Shown here: in pieces, positions 27,288-35,776 of the stretch | Layout: every line of letters starts with the position of its first letter | Numbering within the stretch: the stretch's first letter is position 1 | Assembly: GCA_910578475.1 (NCBI GenBank) | Contig: CAJTRK010000022.1 | Span: forward strand, 1 to 61,316 | DNA length: 61,316 nt | Direction: 5' to 3' | Source: an uncultured Lachnospiraceae bacterium | GTDB lineage: Bacteria > Bacillota > Clostridia > Lachnospirales > Lachnospiraceae | Position numbers and translations under genes: made by a program | Notes under the pieces: model-generated | Seen by the model: only the letters and a program-made list of their open reading frames with translations | What the model was told of the DNA's origin: nothing | The model's database searches: none

Positions 27288-28355
27288 TTATTCTGCCTTT
27301 ATCACCGCATTGCTTTTCAGAAATTCCATTACTTTTTCCGATATGAGATATTCATAGAAAACTTCTTCTCCCACATCTTCCTGAAAGGCTTCCACCGATT
27401 CATAGCCTGATTCCTTCGCCTGTTCTTCCATTGCCGCCGCAGTTTCTTCTTTCGTCGGGATTAAACCCTCCGCTTCCGCAATCGCCTGAAACATAATATA
27501 CTGCTGTGCAATCGTCGTTGCGTCTTCCTCAAAAACTGCCATATAGTTTTCTGTGTCCATATTGTAATAATTCATCATAAAGGTATCCAGATTCATACCA
27601 TAAGAAGACGCCTGCGTCGTCATGGACTCAATCAGCATACTCCGATACCGTTCCACCATTTTTTCCGGCGGCGCGCTGAAAATGCTGTTCGCCATGACCG
27701 CTTCGGTGATATCGCTCGCTATCGCGTCTTCATACAGACTGACTGCTTCCGCATAGAACGCATCATATACATAGGTACGGAGCTCCTCTACCGTACTGCA
27801 TTCTTCGATACCGAACTCTTTGACAAGCTCGTCCGTCAGCTCCGGTGTTTCCGAGATGGAAATGCTGTTGACCGTCACTTCAAAAGCGACCGCAGCGCCC
27901 GCCATATCGGGATTCGGCTCATAGTTGGCCGGAAAGGTCAAATCCAGCGTTACCGTATCACCGACATTCACGCCAATCAGGCCTTCCTCAAAACCTTCGA
28001 TAAAACGACCCGAACCAATCGTCAGGTCGGCGCCCTGTGCCGTACCGCCTTCAAAAGCCACACCGTCACGGTATCCGGCATAGTCAATGTTGACCGTATC
28101 GCCTTCCTGTACTACTTTTCTGTCCGTCACTTCCACCATAGTCGCCCGCTGTGTACGGAGATACTCGATATAGCTGTCCACATATTCATCCGTCACTTCC
28201 GGCTCCGGCTGCGTCACTTCAATGCCCGTATACGCACCGAGCGTAACATATTCGGAAGCCTTGATTCCACTCAGATAAGCGGTGTCCTTCCCACAGGCTG
28301 ACAACATGCCTGCAAGCAACGTAACCGCCGCTGCTAACATTATCTTTTTTTTCAT
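27288..28355 (-). CDS. Trigger-factor-like lipoprotein with FKBP peptidyl-prolyl isomerase domain
   Basis: A surface-anchored folding factor. The signal peptide ends in lipobox LSAC. Residues about 80-175 form an FKBP domain of the trigger factor kind (VQEGDTVNIDYAGYRDGVAFEGG, FIEGFEEGLIGVNVGDTV), and residues about 175-350 match the helical C-terminal chaperone arms. The N-terminal ribosome-binding domain of cytosolic trigger factor is absent and replaced by a short linker after the lipid cysteine. It therefore probably acts on exported proteins outside the membrane, in the role PrsA fills elsewhere (inference). 355 residues, separate from asnS by 54+ bp. Confidence 0.88.
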   Translation of the reverse strand: MKKKIMLAAAVTLLAGMLSACGKDTAYLSGIKASEYVTLGAYTGIEVTQPEPEVTDEYVDSYIEYLRTQRATMVEVTDRKVVQEGDTVNIDYAGYRDGVAFEGGTAQGADLTIGSGRFIEGFEEGLIGVNVGDTVTLDLTFPANYEPNPDMAGAAVAFEVTVNSISISETPELTDELVKEFGIEECSTVEELRTYVYDAFYAEAVSLYEDAIASDITEAVMANSIFSAPPEKMVERYRSMLIESMTTQASSYGMNLDTFMMNYYNMDTENYMAVFEEDATTIAQQYIMFQAIAEAEGLIPTKEETAAAMEEQAKESGYESVEAFQEDVGEEVFYEYLISEKVMEFLKSNAVIKAE

Positions 28356-28459
28356 CGTTAAAATGCCTTTCTTTTCGTTTTATATTCTGTCATATCATCC
28401 AGGTACAAAGAATACTAAATTAGAATATACCACAAAACGGCCTTTCTTAAAAGGGGTTA

Positions 28460-28497
28460 GGTTGAAAAATCAGAGATTTCTCAACCGCGGTTTTTTT
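28460..28497 (+). terminator. Terminator-like hairpin
   Basis: Plus strand: GGTTGAAAAATC (28460..28471) pairs with GATTTCTCAACC (28475..28486) with one mismatch, then GCGGTTTTTTT. No plus-strand gene precedes it, so it may stop antisense transcripts entering from the trigger-factor-like gene. The rest of the gap 28356..28570 contains the promoter below. Confidence 0.6.
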
Positions 28498-28503
28498 AAC
28501 CAC

Positions 28504-28532
28504 TTGCCTATTATTCGAATCAATGTTAAAAT
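28504..28532 (+). promoter_or_regulatory. Sigma-A promoter of the membrane protein gene
   Basis: TTGCCT (28504..28509), 17-bp spacer, TAAAAT (28527..28532). It lies 38 bp before the start codon of the following gene. Confidence 0.7.
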
Positions 28533-28570
28533 ATGGATTGCAGACGCAACTAAATTTGGGAGGTATTTGT

Positions 28571-29047
28571 ATGAGTACATGGGCAATCGTATTATTGTGT
28601 ATTATGGCCGTTCTTATCGTTGCTATTGTCGTCCTGTATTTTCTCGGAAGAAATATGCAGAAGAAACAGGAAGCGCAGCAGGCACAGATAGAGGCGATGA
28701 AACAGACCGTCTCCATGCTGATAATCGACAAGAAACGGATGAAGATAAAAGACGCGGGTCTTCCTCAGGCGGTTCTCGACCAGACACCCAAACTGCTGCG
28801 GAATTCCAGGCTGCCCGTCGTTAAGGCAAAAGTCGGACCGCAGATAATGACTTTGATTTCCGAAGAAAAAATTTTCGACACCATTCCTGTCAAAAAAGAA
28901 GTAAAGGCCGTTGTCAGCGGCATCTACATCACGGACGTAAAGGGAATCCACGGAAAAATCGCCCCTGCCGCGCCCAAGAAAAAAGGCTTTTTCAAACGTG
29001 CTCTTGAAAAGGCACAGGAAAAAGCCGGTGCAAAACCCATTAAATAA
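28571..29047 (+). CDS. Single-span membrane protein, unknown function
   Basis: 158 residues: an N-terminal membrane helix (about 5-24, hydrophobic with the following GRNMQKK positive-inside flank), a short coiled segment, then a soluble domain containing ISEEKIFDTIPVKKEVKAVVSGIYI and a lysine/alanine-rich tail. The visible fold cannot be named. Start at ATG 28571 with GGGAGG upstream, favoured over an in-frame start 48 bp earlier. Its last 8 bp overlap the end of the convergent DUF1934 gene. It resembles small conserved membrane proteins of Lachnospiraceae, with no assigned role. Confidence 0.8.
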   Translation: MSTWAIVLLCIMAVLIVAIVVLYFLGRNMQKKQEAQQAQIEAMKQTVSMLIIDKKRMKIKDAGLPQAVLDQTPKLLRNSRLPVVKAKVGPQIMTLISEEKIFDTIPVKKEVKAVVSGIYITDVKGIHGKIAPAAPKKKGFFKRALEKAQEKAGAKPIK

Positions 29048-29486
29048 TTTTTTCAATACTGCCCCGCGCTCTGATATCCAGAACGATTTGGCAGTCCGCA
29101 AGATATTCATAATTAATATCCAGCGCATAATCCACATTCACCGTGATTCTTTCAGATTCCTGTGCAATGTGGATTTTTTTCGTATTGATTCCGATTAAAA
29201 TATTTCCGTACGGCGTATTATAGCTGGTCATGTTTTTCCGGTTCTCTTCAAAAAGCATATGAACATTGACCGCACCGCTTCTTGTCAGTTCCAGAGCATG
29301 TTCTCCGAACTTAATCCGGTTCTTCACCGGCTCCGTGAATCCTTCCATTATTTCATCGAACAATATATAATGATTTCCGTTTTTAAAATAATAGCTCCCC
29401 GCCATAATCGTTTCAATTTTCTCGGCATCACCGTCGTTCTGGTCGAACTGTAAGCCGCGCAGGGAAATCAGCACATCTTTTGTCAT
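29040..29486 (-). CDS. DUF1934 family beta-barrel protein
   Basis: 148 residues matching the YwiB/DUF1934 family, small cytosolic lipocalin-like calycin proteins of Firmicutes with unknown function. Visible family features are the opening VLISLRGLQFD, the QNDGDAEKIETIMAGSYYFKNG block and the closing alternating strands. Start at 29486 with TGAGGAA 7 nt upstream. One base separates it from the murI stop, so the two are probably cotranscribed, as is common in this group. Confidence 0.85.
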   Translation of the reverse strand: MTKDVLISLRGLQFDQNDGDAEKIETIMAGSYYFKNGNHYILFDEIMEGFTEPVKNRIKFGEHALELTRSGAVNVHMLFEENRKNMTSYNTPYGNILIGINTKKIHIAQESERITVNVDYALDINYEYLADCQIVLDIRARGSIEKII

Positions 29487-29487
29487 G

Positions 29488-30321
29488 TTAAAATTCCTCA
29501 ATATTTATTACTTTCGCGGAAAGGATTCCGTAGGGAAGAATGGAATTGGCAAATTTCTGGAATTTATCCGCCGCATCGCTCACAAAAAAGCGGTACAGCT
29601 CCGTACCGAGCCCCGGCCTTTTCTCACTTTCCAGACCTTTCTTCTCCAACAACTGCTTCAACGCTCTGGCGGTCTCATAGGCAGGATTGACAAGGCAGAC
29701 CTTCTCCCCCATAATTCTTCCTACCGTAGAACGAATCAGCGGATAATGCGTACAGCCGAGAATCAGCGTATCGATGCCGCTGTCAATCAGTTCCGCCAGA
29801 TATCTTCCCGCGATTTCATCCGTTACCGGGTCTTCCCACAATCCTTCTTCCACAAGCGGCACAAACAGCGGACAGGCTTTGCTGATTGTACTTACGCTCT
29901 TGCCGCTTTCTTCTATGTACCTTTTATAAATACCGCTGCAAATTGTGGCTTCCGTTGCAATAACGCCGATTTTGCCGTTCACGGTCGTTTCAAGCGCCGT
30001 TCTGGCCCCCGGCCTCACCACGTCAATAATCGGAAGATTCGTTTCTTCTTCCAGCGTCTCCAGCGCGCAGGCACTTGCGGAGTTGCAGGCGATGACGATT
30101 GCCTTGACCTGCTGTGTCTGCAAAAACCGCACGATTTGACTGGAATATCTCGTAATGGTCTCCGGCGACTTACTGCCATAAGGCACGCGCGCGGTATCGC
30201 CAAAATATACGATTCTTTCGTTGGGAAGCTGACGCATAATCTCCCGCGCTACCGTCAGGCCGCCCACTCCCGAATCAAAAACGCCTATCGGCGCATTATG
30301 AAGCATCTCTTTGTCATTCAT
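29488..30321 (-). CDS. murI: Glutamate racemase
   Basis: Produces D-glutamate for peptidoglycan. The 277 residues carry the family signatures FDSGVGGLTV near the start, the first catalytic cysteine in VIACNSASA and the second in LGCTHYPLI, with the intervening GVIATEATICSGIY. Usual length. Start at 30321 has only a distant GGGAG; the ATG at 30306 is possible. Located between the DUF1934 gene and a small membrane protein. Confidence 0.96.
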   Translation of the reverse strand: MNDKEMLHNAPIGVFDSGVGGLTVAREIMRQLPNERIVYFGDTARVPYGSKSPETITRYSSQIVRFLQTQQVKAIVIACNSASACALETLEEETNLPIIDVVRPGARTALETTVNGKIGVIATEATICSGIYKRYIEESGKSVSTISKACPLFVPLVEEGLWEDPVTDEIAGRYLAELIDSGIDTLILGCTHYPLIRSTVGRIMGEKVCLVNPAYETARALKQLLEKKGLESEKRPGLGTELYRFFVSDAADKFQKFANSILPYGILSAKVINIEEF

Positions 30322-30345
30322 CTTTAATACGGACTCCCGCTGTTT

Positions 30346-30639
30346 CTATTTTGTATCGCTATACTGCTCCAGCCATTCAAGCAGTCTGCTCTTTACTATA
30401 ACCTGTTCTCCCTCCGCCTGCAAGAGGCTTTGGAAATTTTCTTCCTCCATACCGCCTGCCGCCTCGTAAGTATCCTGCGGAAAACACAGTTCCGGATAAA
30501 GCACGCACCACCATACCAGCGCGCCGGCCAGAAGACCTGCTGCCCGCAGTACGGATTCTTTTCCGCCCCATGTAATCCTCTGTTCCGTTCTAATCCTCTG
30601 TTCCGTTCTTTTCCAAATACCCATTATCCTGTTCTTCAT
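30346..30639 (-). CDS. Small single-span membrane protein, unknown
   Basis: 97 residues: a basic N-terminus, one membrane helix (about 30-48, LRAAGLLAGALVWWCVLY) and a short acidic outer domain. The start at 30639 has AGGAG 8 nt upstream. The N-terminal part contains a tandem 18-bp repeat (near 30580-30615) that encodes the doubled RTEQRI, suggesting recent expansion. No recognised family. It is 24 bp upstream of murI and likely in the same operon. Confidence 0.7.
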   Translation of the reverse strand: MKNRIMGIWKRTEQRIRTEQRITWGGKESVLRAAGLLAGALVWWCVLYPELCFPQDTYEAAGGMEEENFQSLLQAEGEQVIVKSRLLEWLEQYSDTK

Positions 30640-30777
30640 CGTCAATTCTCCTTGTTTTCACGCCTTTCGGCTCTTCTTTACAAGGAGTATTCCCGATAAT
30701 TGGCCATCTATTCGGTTATCATCCCGTCCGTCTGCCCCTCATGGCCTGCGGCCGGCATTCCTTCCGGTAAATACGGT

Positions 30778-31458
30778 TCACGAAATATTCTCTGCCCGGA
30801 GTTGTCTGATAATAGACTTTTCCTGATTATCAATATGCAGCTTCGTTGCTTTCGCCGCCCCTTCCTTATCCCGCCGGACAATGCTTTCATAAATCATTCT
30901 ATGCTCTTCCACCAGATTATTATGCTGATTCTCATCTTTAATATATTCGAAACGATATCGGTACATCTGCTCCGAAAGATTATTAATCAGCTGAATCAGC
31001 CGTTGATTTCTCGTCGCCGCGACGATGATATCATGCAGCGCCACGTCCGCCGCCGCAATAATCGTTGCATCCGACGTGGCGGTTGCCTTTTCGAACTCGT
31101 CGCAGGCCGCTTTCAGCTGTTGCTTCTCTTCTTCCGTTATCCGTTCACAGGCAAGTTCGGCGCAGAGCGCATCCAACGCCCTCCTGACTTCCAGCACATC
31201 CCGCAGGCTCTTTTCCGTAATCTGCGCCACCTCAGCGCCGCGCCGCGGCATCATGATGACCAGCCCTTCCAGCTCCAGTTTTCTGATAGCTTCTCTGATA
31301 GGCGTCCTGCTGACGCCGAGCTGATTTGCAAGATGAATCTCCAAAAGCCGTTCACCCGGTTTTAATTCTCCTGTCAGAATCGCTTTTCTGAGCGTATTAA
31401 AAACAACATCCCGAAGCGGAAGAAATTCATCCATATTCGCCTGAAACTGAACCCCCAT
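30778..31458 (-). CDS. GntR-family transcriptional regulator, FadR/FCD subfamily
   Basis: About 226 residues. The N-terminal winged helix has the GntR pattern (LRKAILTGELKPGERLLE, LGVSRTPIREAIRKLELEGLV), and an all-helical FCD effector domain follows with the metal-binding Asp/His set (for example VALHDIIVAAT and EEHRMIYESI). FCD regulators bind small carboxylates or sugar acids; the ligand here is unknown. Two start codons 6 bp apart (31464 and 31458) share one AAGGAG; I prefer 31458 with 9 nt spacing. It follows ispE by 56 bp. Confidence 0.9.
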   Translation of the reverse strand: MGVQFQANMDEFLPLRDVVFNTLRKAILTGELKPGERLLEIHLANQLGVSRTPIREAIRKLELEGLVIMMPRRGAEVAQITEKSLRDVLEVRRALDALCAELACERITEEEKQQLKAACDEFEKATATSDATIIAAADVALHDIIVAATRNQRLIQLINNLSEQMYRYRFEYIKDENQHNNLVEEHRMIYESIVRRDKEGAAKATKLHIDNQEKSIIRQLRAENIS

Positions 31459-31514
31459 ATACATATACTCCTTCCTGACCCATGAATGCCGGGCCTCACA
31501 ACACACCTGCTTTT

Positions 31515-32375
31515 CTAATGAAATCCGGTCACAAAGACCTGGCCCGCCAGACTCCGCTCCAGAATCTGCTCCGCCGCCGTCCGCGCCTTTGATTCCTCCG
31601 TAAATATACCGAATACCGTCGGACCGCTGCCGCTCATCAGTGCATTTTCGGCTCCCGCTGCCTTCATCAGTTCTTTTATTCCATCGATAACCGGATATTC
31701 CCGTACCGTAACGGTTTCCAGTACATTGCCCATCCGTTTTGTAATGCCGTCCAGACTGCCGCTTCGGATTGCCGCTTCCATTCCGTCAATATCCGGGTGA
31801 CAGGTCAGCGTATCGGCATGCAGATTTTCATAAACGAATCGGGTCGAAACATCAATGTCCGGCCTGGCAACTACCAAAACACACGACGGCGGCGCCGGCA
31901 GTTCCGTTAAAATTTCTCCAATCCCTTCCGACAAAGCCGTTCCCCCCATCAGGCAATAAGGAATATCCGCTCCCAGTTTCACCCCAATGGCCTGCAGCCG
32001 TTCCAGCGAATACCCCAGTTCAAACAAATCGTTTAAGCCATGAAGAGCCGCCGCCGCATCGGTGCTTCCTCCCGCCATGCCGGCCGCAATGGGAATCCTT
32101 TTTTCCAGTAAAATCTCTACTCCCGGAGAAATGCCGGCCTCCGCAAACAGTTTTTCTGCCGCCCTGTAAATCAGGTTGTCCTTGCCGGCGTCCAGACCTT
32201 CCCTGTCGATTTTCAGCACGATGCCCGGCTCCGCCTTCTTGATAAAAGTCAGCGTATCATAAAGCCCTATCGTCTGCATAATCATTTTGACCTCATGATA
32301 GCCGTCCTCCCTGCGTCGCAGCACATCCAGTCCCAGATTAATTTTCGCATACGCGTTCCGCACGATTTGCTCCAT
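31515..32375 (-). CDS. ispE: 4-diphosphocytidyl-2-C-methyl-D-erythritol kinase
   Basis: GHMP kinase of the non-mevalonate isoprenoid pathway. The 286 residues show the opening AYAKINLGLDVLRRREDGYHEV, the ATP-binding PIAAGMAGGSTDAAA (about 95-110) and the C-terminal MSGSGPTVFGIF. Start at 32375 has GGAGG 7 nt upstream and gives the family start; an earlier ATG at 32411 adds 12 residues. It is divergent from the serine hydrolase gene and followed by the GntR regulator. Confidence 0.96.
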   Translation of the reverse strand: MEQIVRNAYAKINLGLDVLRRREDGYHEVKMIMQTIGLYDTLTFIKKAEPGIVLKIDREGLDAGKDNLIYRAAEKLFAEAGISPGVEILLEKRIPIAAGMAGGSTDAAAALHGLNDLFELGYSLERLQAIGVKLGADIPYCLMGGTALSEGIGEILTELPAPPSCVLVVARPDIDVSTRFVYENLHADTLTCHPDIDGMEAAIRSGSLDGITKRMGNVLETVTVREYPVIDGIKELMKAAGAENALMSGSGPTVFGIFTEESKARTAAEQILERSLAGQVFVTGFH

Positions 32376-32522
32376 GAAAATCCTCCATTCCCACTCAGCC
32401 TGCGGCGTCACCGCCGCATTTCTGTATTTTTATGTATATTGTATTCAAAACAAAGATTGTACTTAATTTTATACAATCCGGGGGTGTTTGTCAATGTATA
32501 ATAAACACAGGAGGGCGGACTT

Positions 32523-33692
32523 ATGAAACTGAATCGTACAAAGCTTGCGCGGCTTGCAGATGTATTACAGGAAATGGTTGACACCGGATTTGTGGCCGGC
32601 GTTACCTGCATGGTCTTACAGGATGGTGAAGAACAATGCTATTATGAAGCGGGATTTCAGGACAGCGCGAACCGGATTCCCATTGCACGGAATACCATTT
32701 TCAGACTTTATTCCATGACGAAACCGATTACTTCCGCGGCAGTCATGATGCTGCTGGAAGACGGAAAACTCGATTTGCTGGAACCTGTCAGCAAATATCT
32801 GCCCGGCTTTTTAAATCAGACTGTCATCCGAAACGGCATGGAAACGCCAGTTTCCCGTCCCGTTACGATTCAGAATCTTTTAAATATGACTTCGGGCCTC
32901 ACTTACGACGGGCAAAACTGCGTCACGGAAGTCAGAACCGGCGCCCTTTTTCAGGAAGCGGCGGACAAACTGTCCTCTCCGCATCCGCTCTCTACCGTCG
33001 AATTTATGAACCGGCTCGGAAAGATACCGCTTGCATTCGAGCCCGGCGAAAAATGGCAGTATGGAGCTTCCGCAGACGTTCTCGGCGCCATCGTGGAAAT
33101 CGTATCGGGTATGCGTTTCGGAGAATTTCTGGAAAAAAGGATTTTTGCGCCGCTCGGCATGAAAGATACGGCTTTCTATGTGCCGCAGGACAAACAGTCC
33201 CGGCTGTCCAAAGTTTATGAGGCGACGCCGGACGGTCTGAAAACATATCACGGTTCCCATCTGGCTGTCCAAAACCGCATGGAACGTAATCCGGCTTTTG
33301 AATCCGGCGGTGCGGGACTCGTTTCCACAATAGACGATTACGCCGCTTTTGCCCAAATGCTTTTGCAGAACGGTTCCTGCCTGCTCTCTCCAAAGACAGT
33401 GGAATTTATGACAGGCTCCCGTCTGATGCCTGCTTTACAAAACGATGTGAACCGGTGGGAAAGTATGCCCGGATATACTTATGCCAATCTGCTCCGCATC
33501 ATGACAAATCCGGAAATCGCCGTTTCTATGGGAAGCAGGGGAGAATACGGGTGGGACGGCTGGCTCGGCCCATACATGACGAATGACCCCGCCAACCGGC
33601 TGACGCTTCTGATTATGCAGCAGAAAACCGGCTCCGGTACAACCGAATACACGAGGAAAATCCGAAATGTAGTCTTTTCGTCGCTCACATAA
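32523..33692 (+). CDS. Beta-lactamase-fold serine hydrolase (class C/EstB-like)
   Basis: 389 residues of the beta-lactamase/transpeptidase-like family. The SxxK motif is SMTK (about residues 64-67), the second motif is YGAS near 180 in place of YxN, and a KTGSGT-like triad is near the C-terminus. No signal peptide, so it is probably a cytosolic esterase, D-aminopeptidase or amide hydrolase and not a secreted beta-lactamase. Strong GGAGGG site before the ATG. The upstream gap holds a TATAAT box and an ATTGTA/TACAAT inverted repeat around 32457..32476 that could be an operator. Confidence 0.87.
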   Translation: MKLNRTKLARLADVLQEMVDTGFVAGVTCMVLQDGEEQCYYEAGFQDSANRIPIARNTIFRLYSMTKPITSAAVMMLLEDGKLDLLEPVSKYLPGFLNQTVIRNGMETPVSRPVTIQNLLNMTSGLTYDGQNCVTEVRTGALFQEAADKLSSPHPLSTVEFMNRLGKIPLAFEPGEKWQYGASADVLGAIVEIVSGMRFGEFLEKRIFAPLGMKDTAFYVPQDKQSRLSKVYEATPDGLKTYHGSHLAVQNRMERNPAFESGGAGLVSTIDDYAAFAQMLLQNGSCLLSPKTVEFMTGSRLMPALQNDVNRWESMPGYTYANLLRIMTNPEIAVSMGSRGEYGWDGWLGPYMTNDPANRLTLLIMQQKTGSGTTEYTRKIRNVVFSSLT

Positions 33693-33740
33693 AAAACGCA
33701 GGCTGCTGAGATTACAGCAATTTCTTATAGCGTAAAAAAA

Positions 33741-33780
33741 CTCCCGCCGGCAGAAATTTCTGTCCGTCGGGAGTTTCTTT
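33741..33780. terminator. Bidirectional terminator
   Basis: CTCCCGcCGG (33741..33750) pairs with CCGtCGGGAG (33764..33773), with inner AGAAA/TTTCT also pairing. It is flanked by AAAAAAA on the left and TTTCTTT on the right, so it can end both converging genes. Confidence 0.85.
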
Positions 33781-33787
33781 ATTTTCG

Positions 33788-34444
33788 TCAGTTCGTAGTA
33801 TCGGTTGTAGTATTTGCCGCCGCGTCCGTCGTCGTTTTGGCATCCTCAGCCATCTTATCGAAGCCCGCCATAACAGCATCGTATGTTTTCTGGGAAATCT
33901 CCGGCAGTTTGCCGCCCCATGTATCCTCAGCCTGCTTATAGCCTTTCTTGAACGCTTCCCTCATCTCTTCGATTTTATCCGGGTCGCCGCCTGTCAGTGC
34001 GGTCGCAAAATCAAGGATTCTTTCCGATGTCTGTTTTACACCCCAATAACCATCTTCCGCGACATCTTTCTGCGCCTGTAACCGGGTAGCTTCATCCACT
34101 TCAAGCTTACCGCCCGCAAGAATGCTCCAGATACCGTTTGCGCTGTTAAATGTCTGGCCCTGTTTTGTCATCAGCTGTTCAACGATACTCTGCAGCTGTT
34201 TCTGTCTTTCTTCCTGGTCCGCTTTCATTTTAGAAACGAGCGCTGTATTCTGGGTATATGTTTTCTTCACCGAATCCGTCGGTTTCTCATTGGACGGTTC
34301 ATAAACAGCGCCTGCATCCTCTTTCTTGGATGCTCCATCGGTTGTGACTTTGTCCGCTGCCTGCTCCGGTGCTTTTACATCGGTCTGGCTTGTCTGATAA
34401 GCTTCATATGTGCTGGCAGCACTGGTAACTCCGTTTACACTCAT
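33788..34444 (-). CDS. Conserved Lachnospiraceae-type protein, unknown function
   Basis: 218 residues, no signal peptide or membrane segment. A Ser/Thr/Ala-rich opening and a Glu/Lys-rich linker precede a helical core (about 60-200) containing LVSKMKADQEERQKQLQSIV, GIWSILAGGKL, EDGYWGVKQTSERILDF and ALTGGDPDKIEEMREAF; the tail is Thr-rich. I recall similar proteins of unknown role in related genomes, but cannot name a family. A GGAGGG site precedes the ATG at 34444. The 236 bp between its start and the esterase hold no gene that I see. Confidence 0.75.
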   Translation of the reverse strand: MSVNGVTSAASTYEAYQTSQTDVKAPEQAADKVTTDGASKKEDAGAVYEPSNEKPTDSVKKTYTQNTALVSKMKADQEERQKQLQSIVEQLMTKQGQTFNSANGIWSILAGGKLEVDEATRLQAQKDVAEDGYWGVKQTSERILDFATALTGGDPDKIEEMREAFKKGYKQAEDTWGGKLPEISQKTYDAVMAGFDKMAEDAKTTTDAAANTTTDTTN

Positions 34445-34680
34445 GCCTATCCCTCCTTGGAATTTATAATCTTAATCTTACGAAATCTCCTGATTTCGCT
34501 ATTTCTGTATATTATATCGTACCATTTTTCGGTAAATATTAGGGGCCGGCGGAATTATTTTCTAATTTTTTCGGCCTTTCATTACCATGATGATGCCATT
34601 CCTTACATCAGGCATGTTATTTTCTTTTCTCTGGCCTTCCTGGCTGGCTGCATGCGTTTTCTGCACAAGGAAGCCAGCAT

Positions 34681-35502
34681 TTATGCCTTAAAAACCACTT
34701 CCCGCAGCCACGTCTCCGCCAAAGACACCCAGGAAGTGCATTCTTTTTCCGTGCCGCTTCCATCGGCGCACATCGTGCGTTCATCCGCGAGGGCGAGGCC
34801 GTGCCCGCCCTTCGCATACAGATGCAGTTCCACCGGAATATGATGTCTGCGTAGCGCAAGCGTAAGAAGCAGCGAGTTCTCCGCCGGCACGGATTTGTCT
34901 TCATTCGTATGCCAGATAAATGCCGGCGGCGTATCTTCGCTGACCTGATGTTCCAGTGACATCTCGTCTTTCCGGTTTTCGTAGTTTTCACCAAGCAGCA
35001 TATGGAAAGAGTCCTGATGCGCATATTCTCCTGAAGTGATGACCGGATAATGCAGAATCATCCCCGCCGGACGAAGTTCTTCAGCGGAAACGCCGACCTT
35101 TTCCGCCAGAAACGGTCTCTTCCAGAACATGCCGTAAGACGCCGCAAGATGTCCTCCCGCAGAGGAACCCTCCACCAGAATGCGCTCCGCATCCACATGC
35201 CACTCTTCGCTGTGCTGTTTTACAAGCTTCATGACCGTGGCAAGCTCCAGAAGCGCAGTCGGATAAATCGCCGGATGCACAGAATATTTCAGCACGACTG
35301 CATGATAACCGAGCGCGTTCCATTGTAACGCTATCATTTCTCCTTCCCGCTCGGAAACATAACGGTAACCGCCTCCCGGACAGATAATGATAAGGGGACG
35401 CTTCTGTATTTTCATCGCCTCCGAATGGGAAATCAGATAAGTGGTCATTTTGGCATCTTCTGCCGAGCCTTCCGCCCGAACCTGGTATTCCTGATATATC
35501 AT
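34681..35502 (-). CDS. Alpha/beta hydrolase, BD-FAE/acetylxylan esterase type
   Basis: 273 residues with the alpha/beta hydrolase fold: an oxyanion-hole motif CPGGGYRYVSEREGE near residue 45, the nucleophile Ser in EGSSAGGHLA (GxSxG), an Asp around NEDKSVP and the His in AKGGHGLAL. No signal peptide, so it is cytosolic and suited to deacylating imported oligosaccharides. It is divergent from the GH31 alpha-xylosidase, which supports a joint role in xylan or xyloglucan fragments. Start at 35502 with GAGAGG 6 nt upstream. The 270-bp gap to GH31 should hold both promoters. Confidence 0.88.
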   Translation of the reverse strand: MIYQEYQVRAEGSAEDAKMTTYLISHSEAMKIQKRPLIIICPGGGYRYVSEREGEMIALQWNALGYHAVVLKYSVHPAIYPTALLELATVMKLVKQHSEEWHVDAERILVEGSSAGGHLAASYGMFWKRPFLAEKVGVSAEELRPAGMILHYPVITSGEYAHQDSFHMLLGENYENRKDEMSLEHQVSEDTPPAFIWHTNEDKSVPAENSLLLTLALRRHHIPVELHLYAKGGHGLALADERTMCADGSGTEKECTSWVSLAETWLREVVFKA

Positions 35503-35776
35503 CGTCATCCTCTCTTTCCGTCAGAATGCCTGCTCCCCGGACTGTCGGACACAATCCGCGAAACAGGCATCTGTCACTTAACCTTTCTGTATTTATAATA
35601 GCACAGCTTACACTCTTCTGTCATCCGAATCGTCAATTTGAGTGATTTTCTGCATTTTGAACGATTACATAATTAAATGATTGTTGAAGCGAAATATCCC
35701 TGCTGGATTTTTCCATTCTTTCCCATTATAATCTAACTAACAAAATCCCAAAATAAACAGAAAACGGAGGGTTATC

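Noticed and set aside
32412..32522. Sigma-E-like box TATACAAT before the serine hydrolase gene
   Set aside because: The first base does not match CATACAAT and no -35 lies at 14 bp; no masking repeat with the ribosome site.
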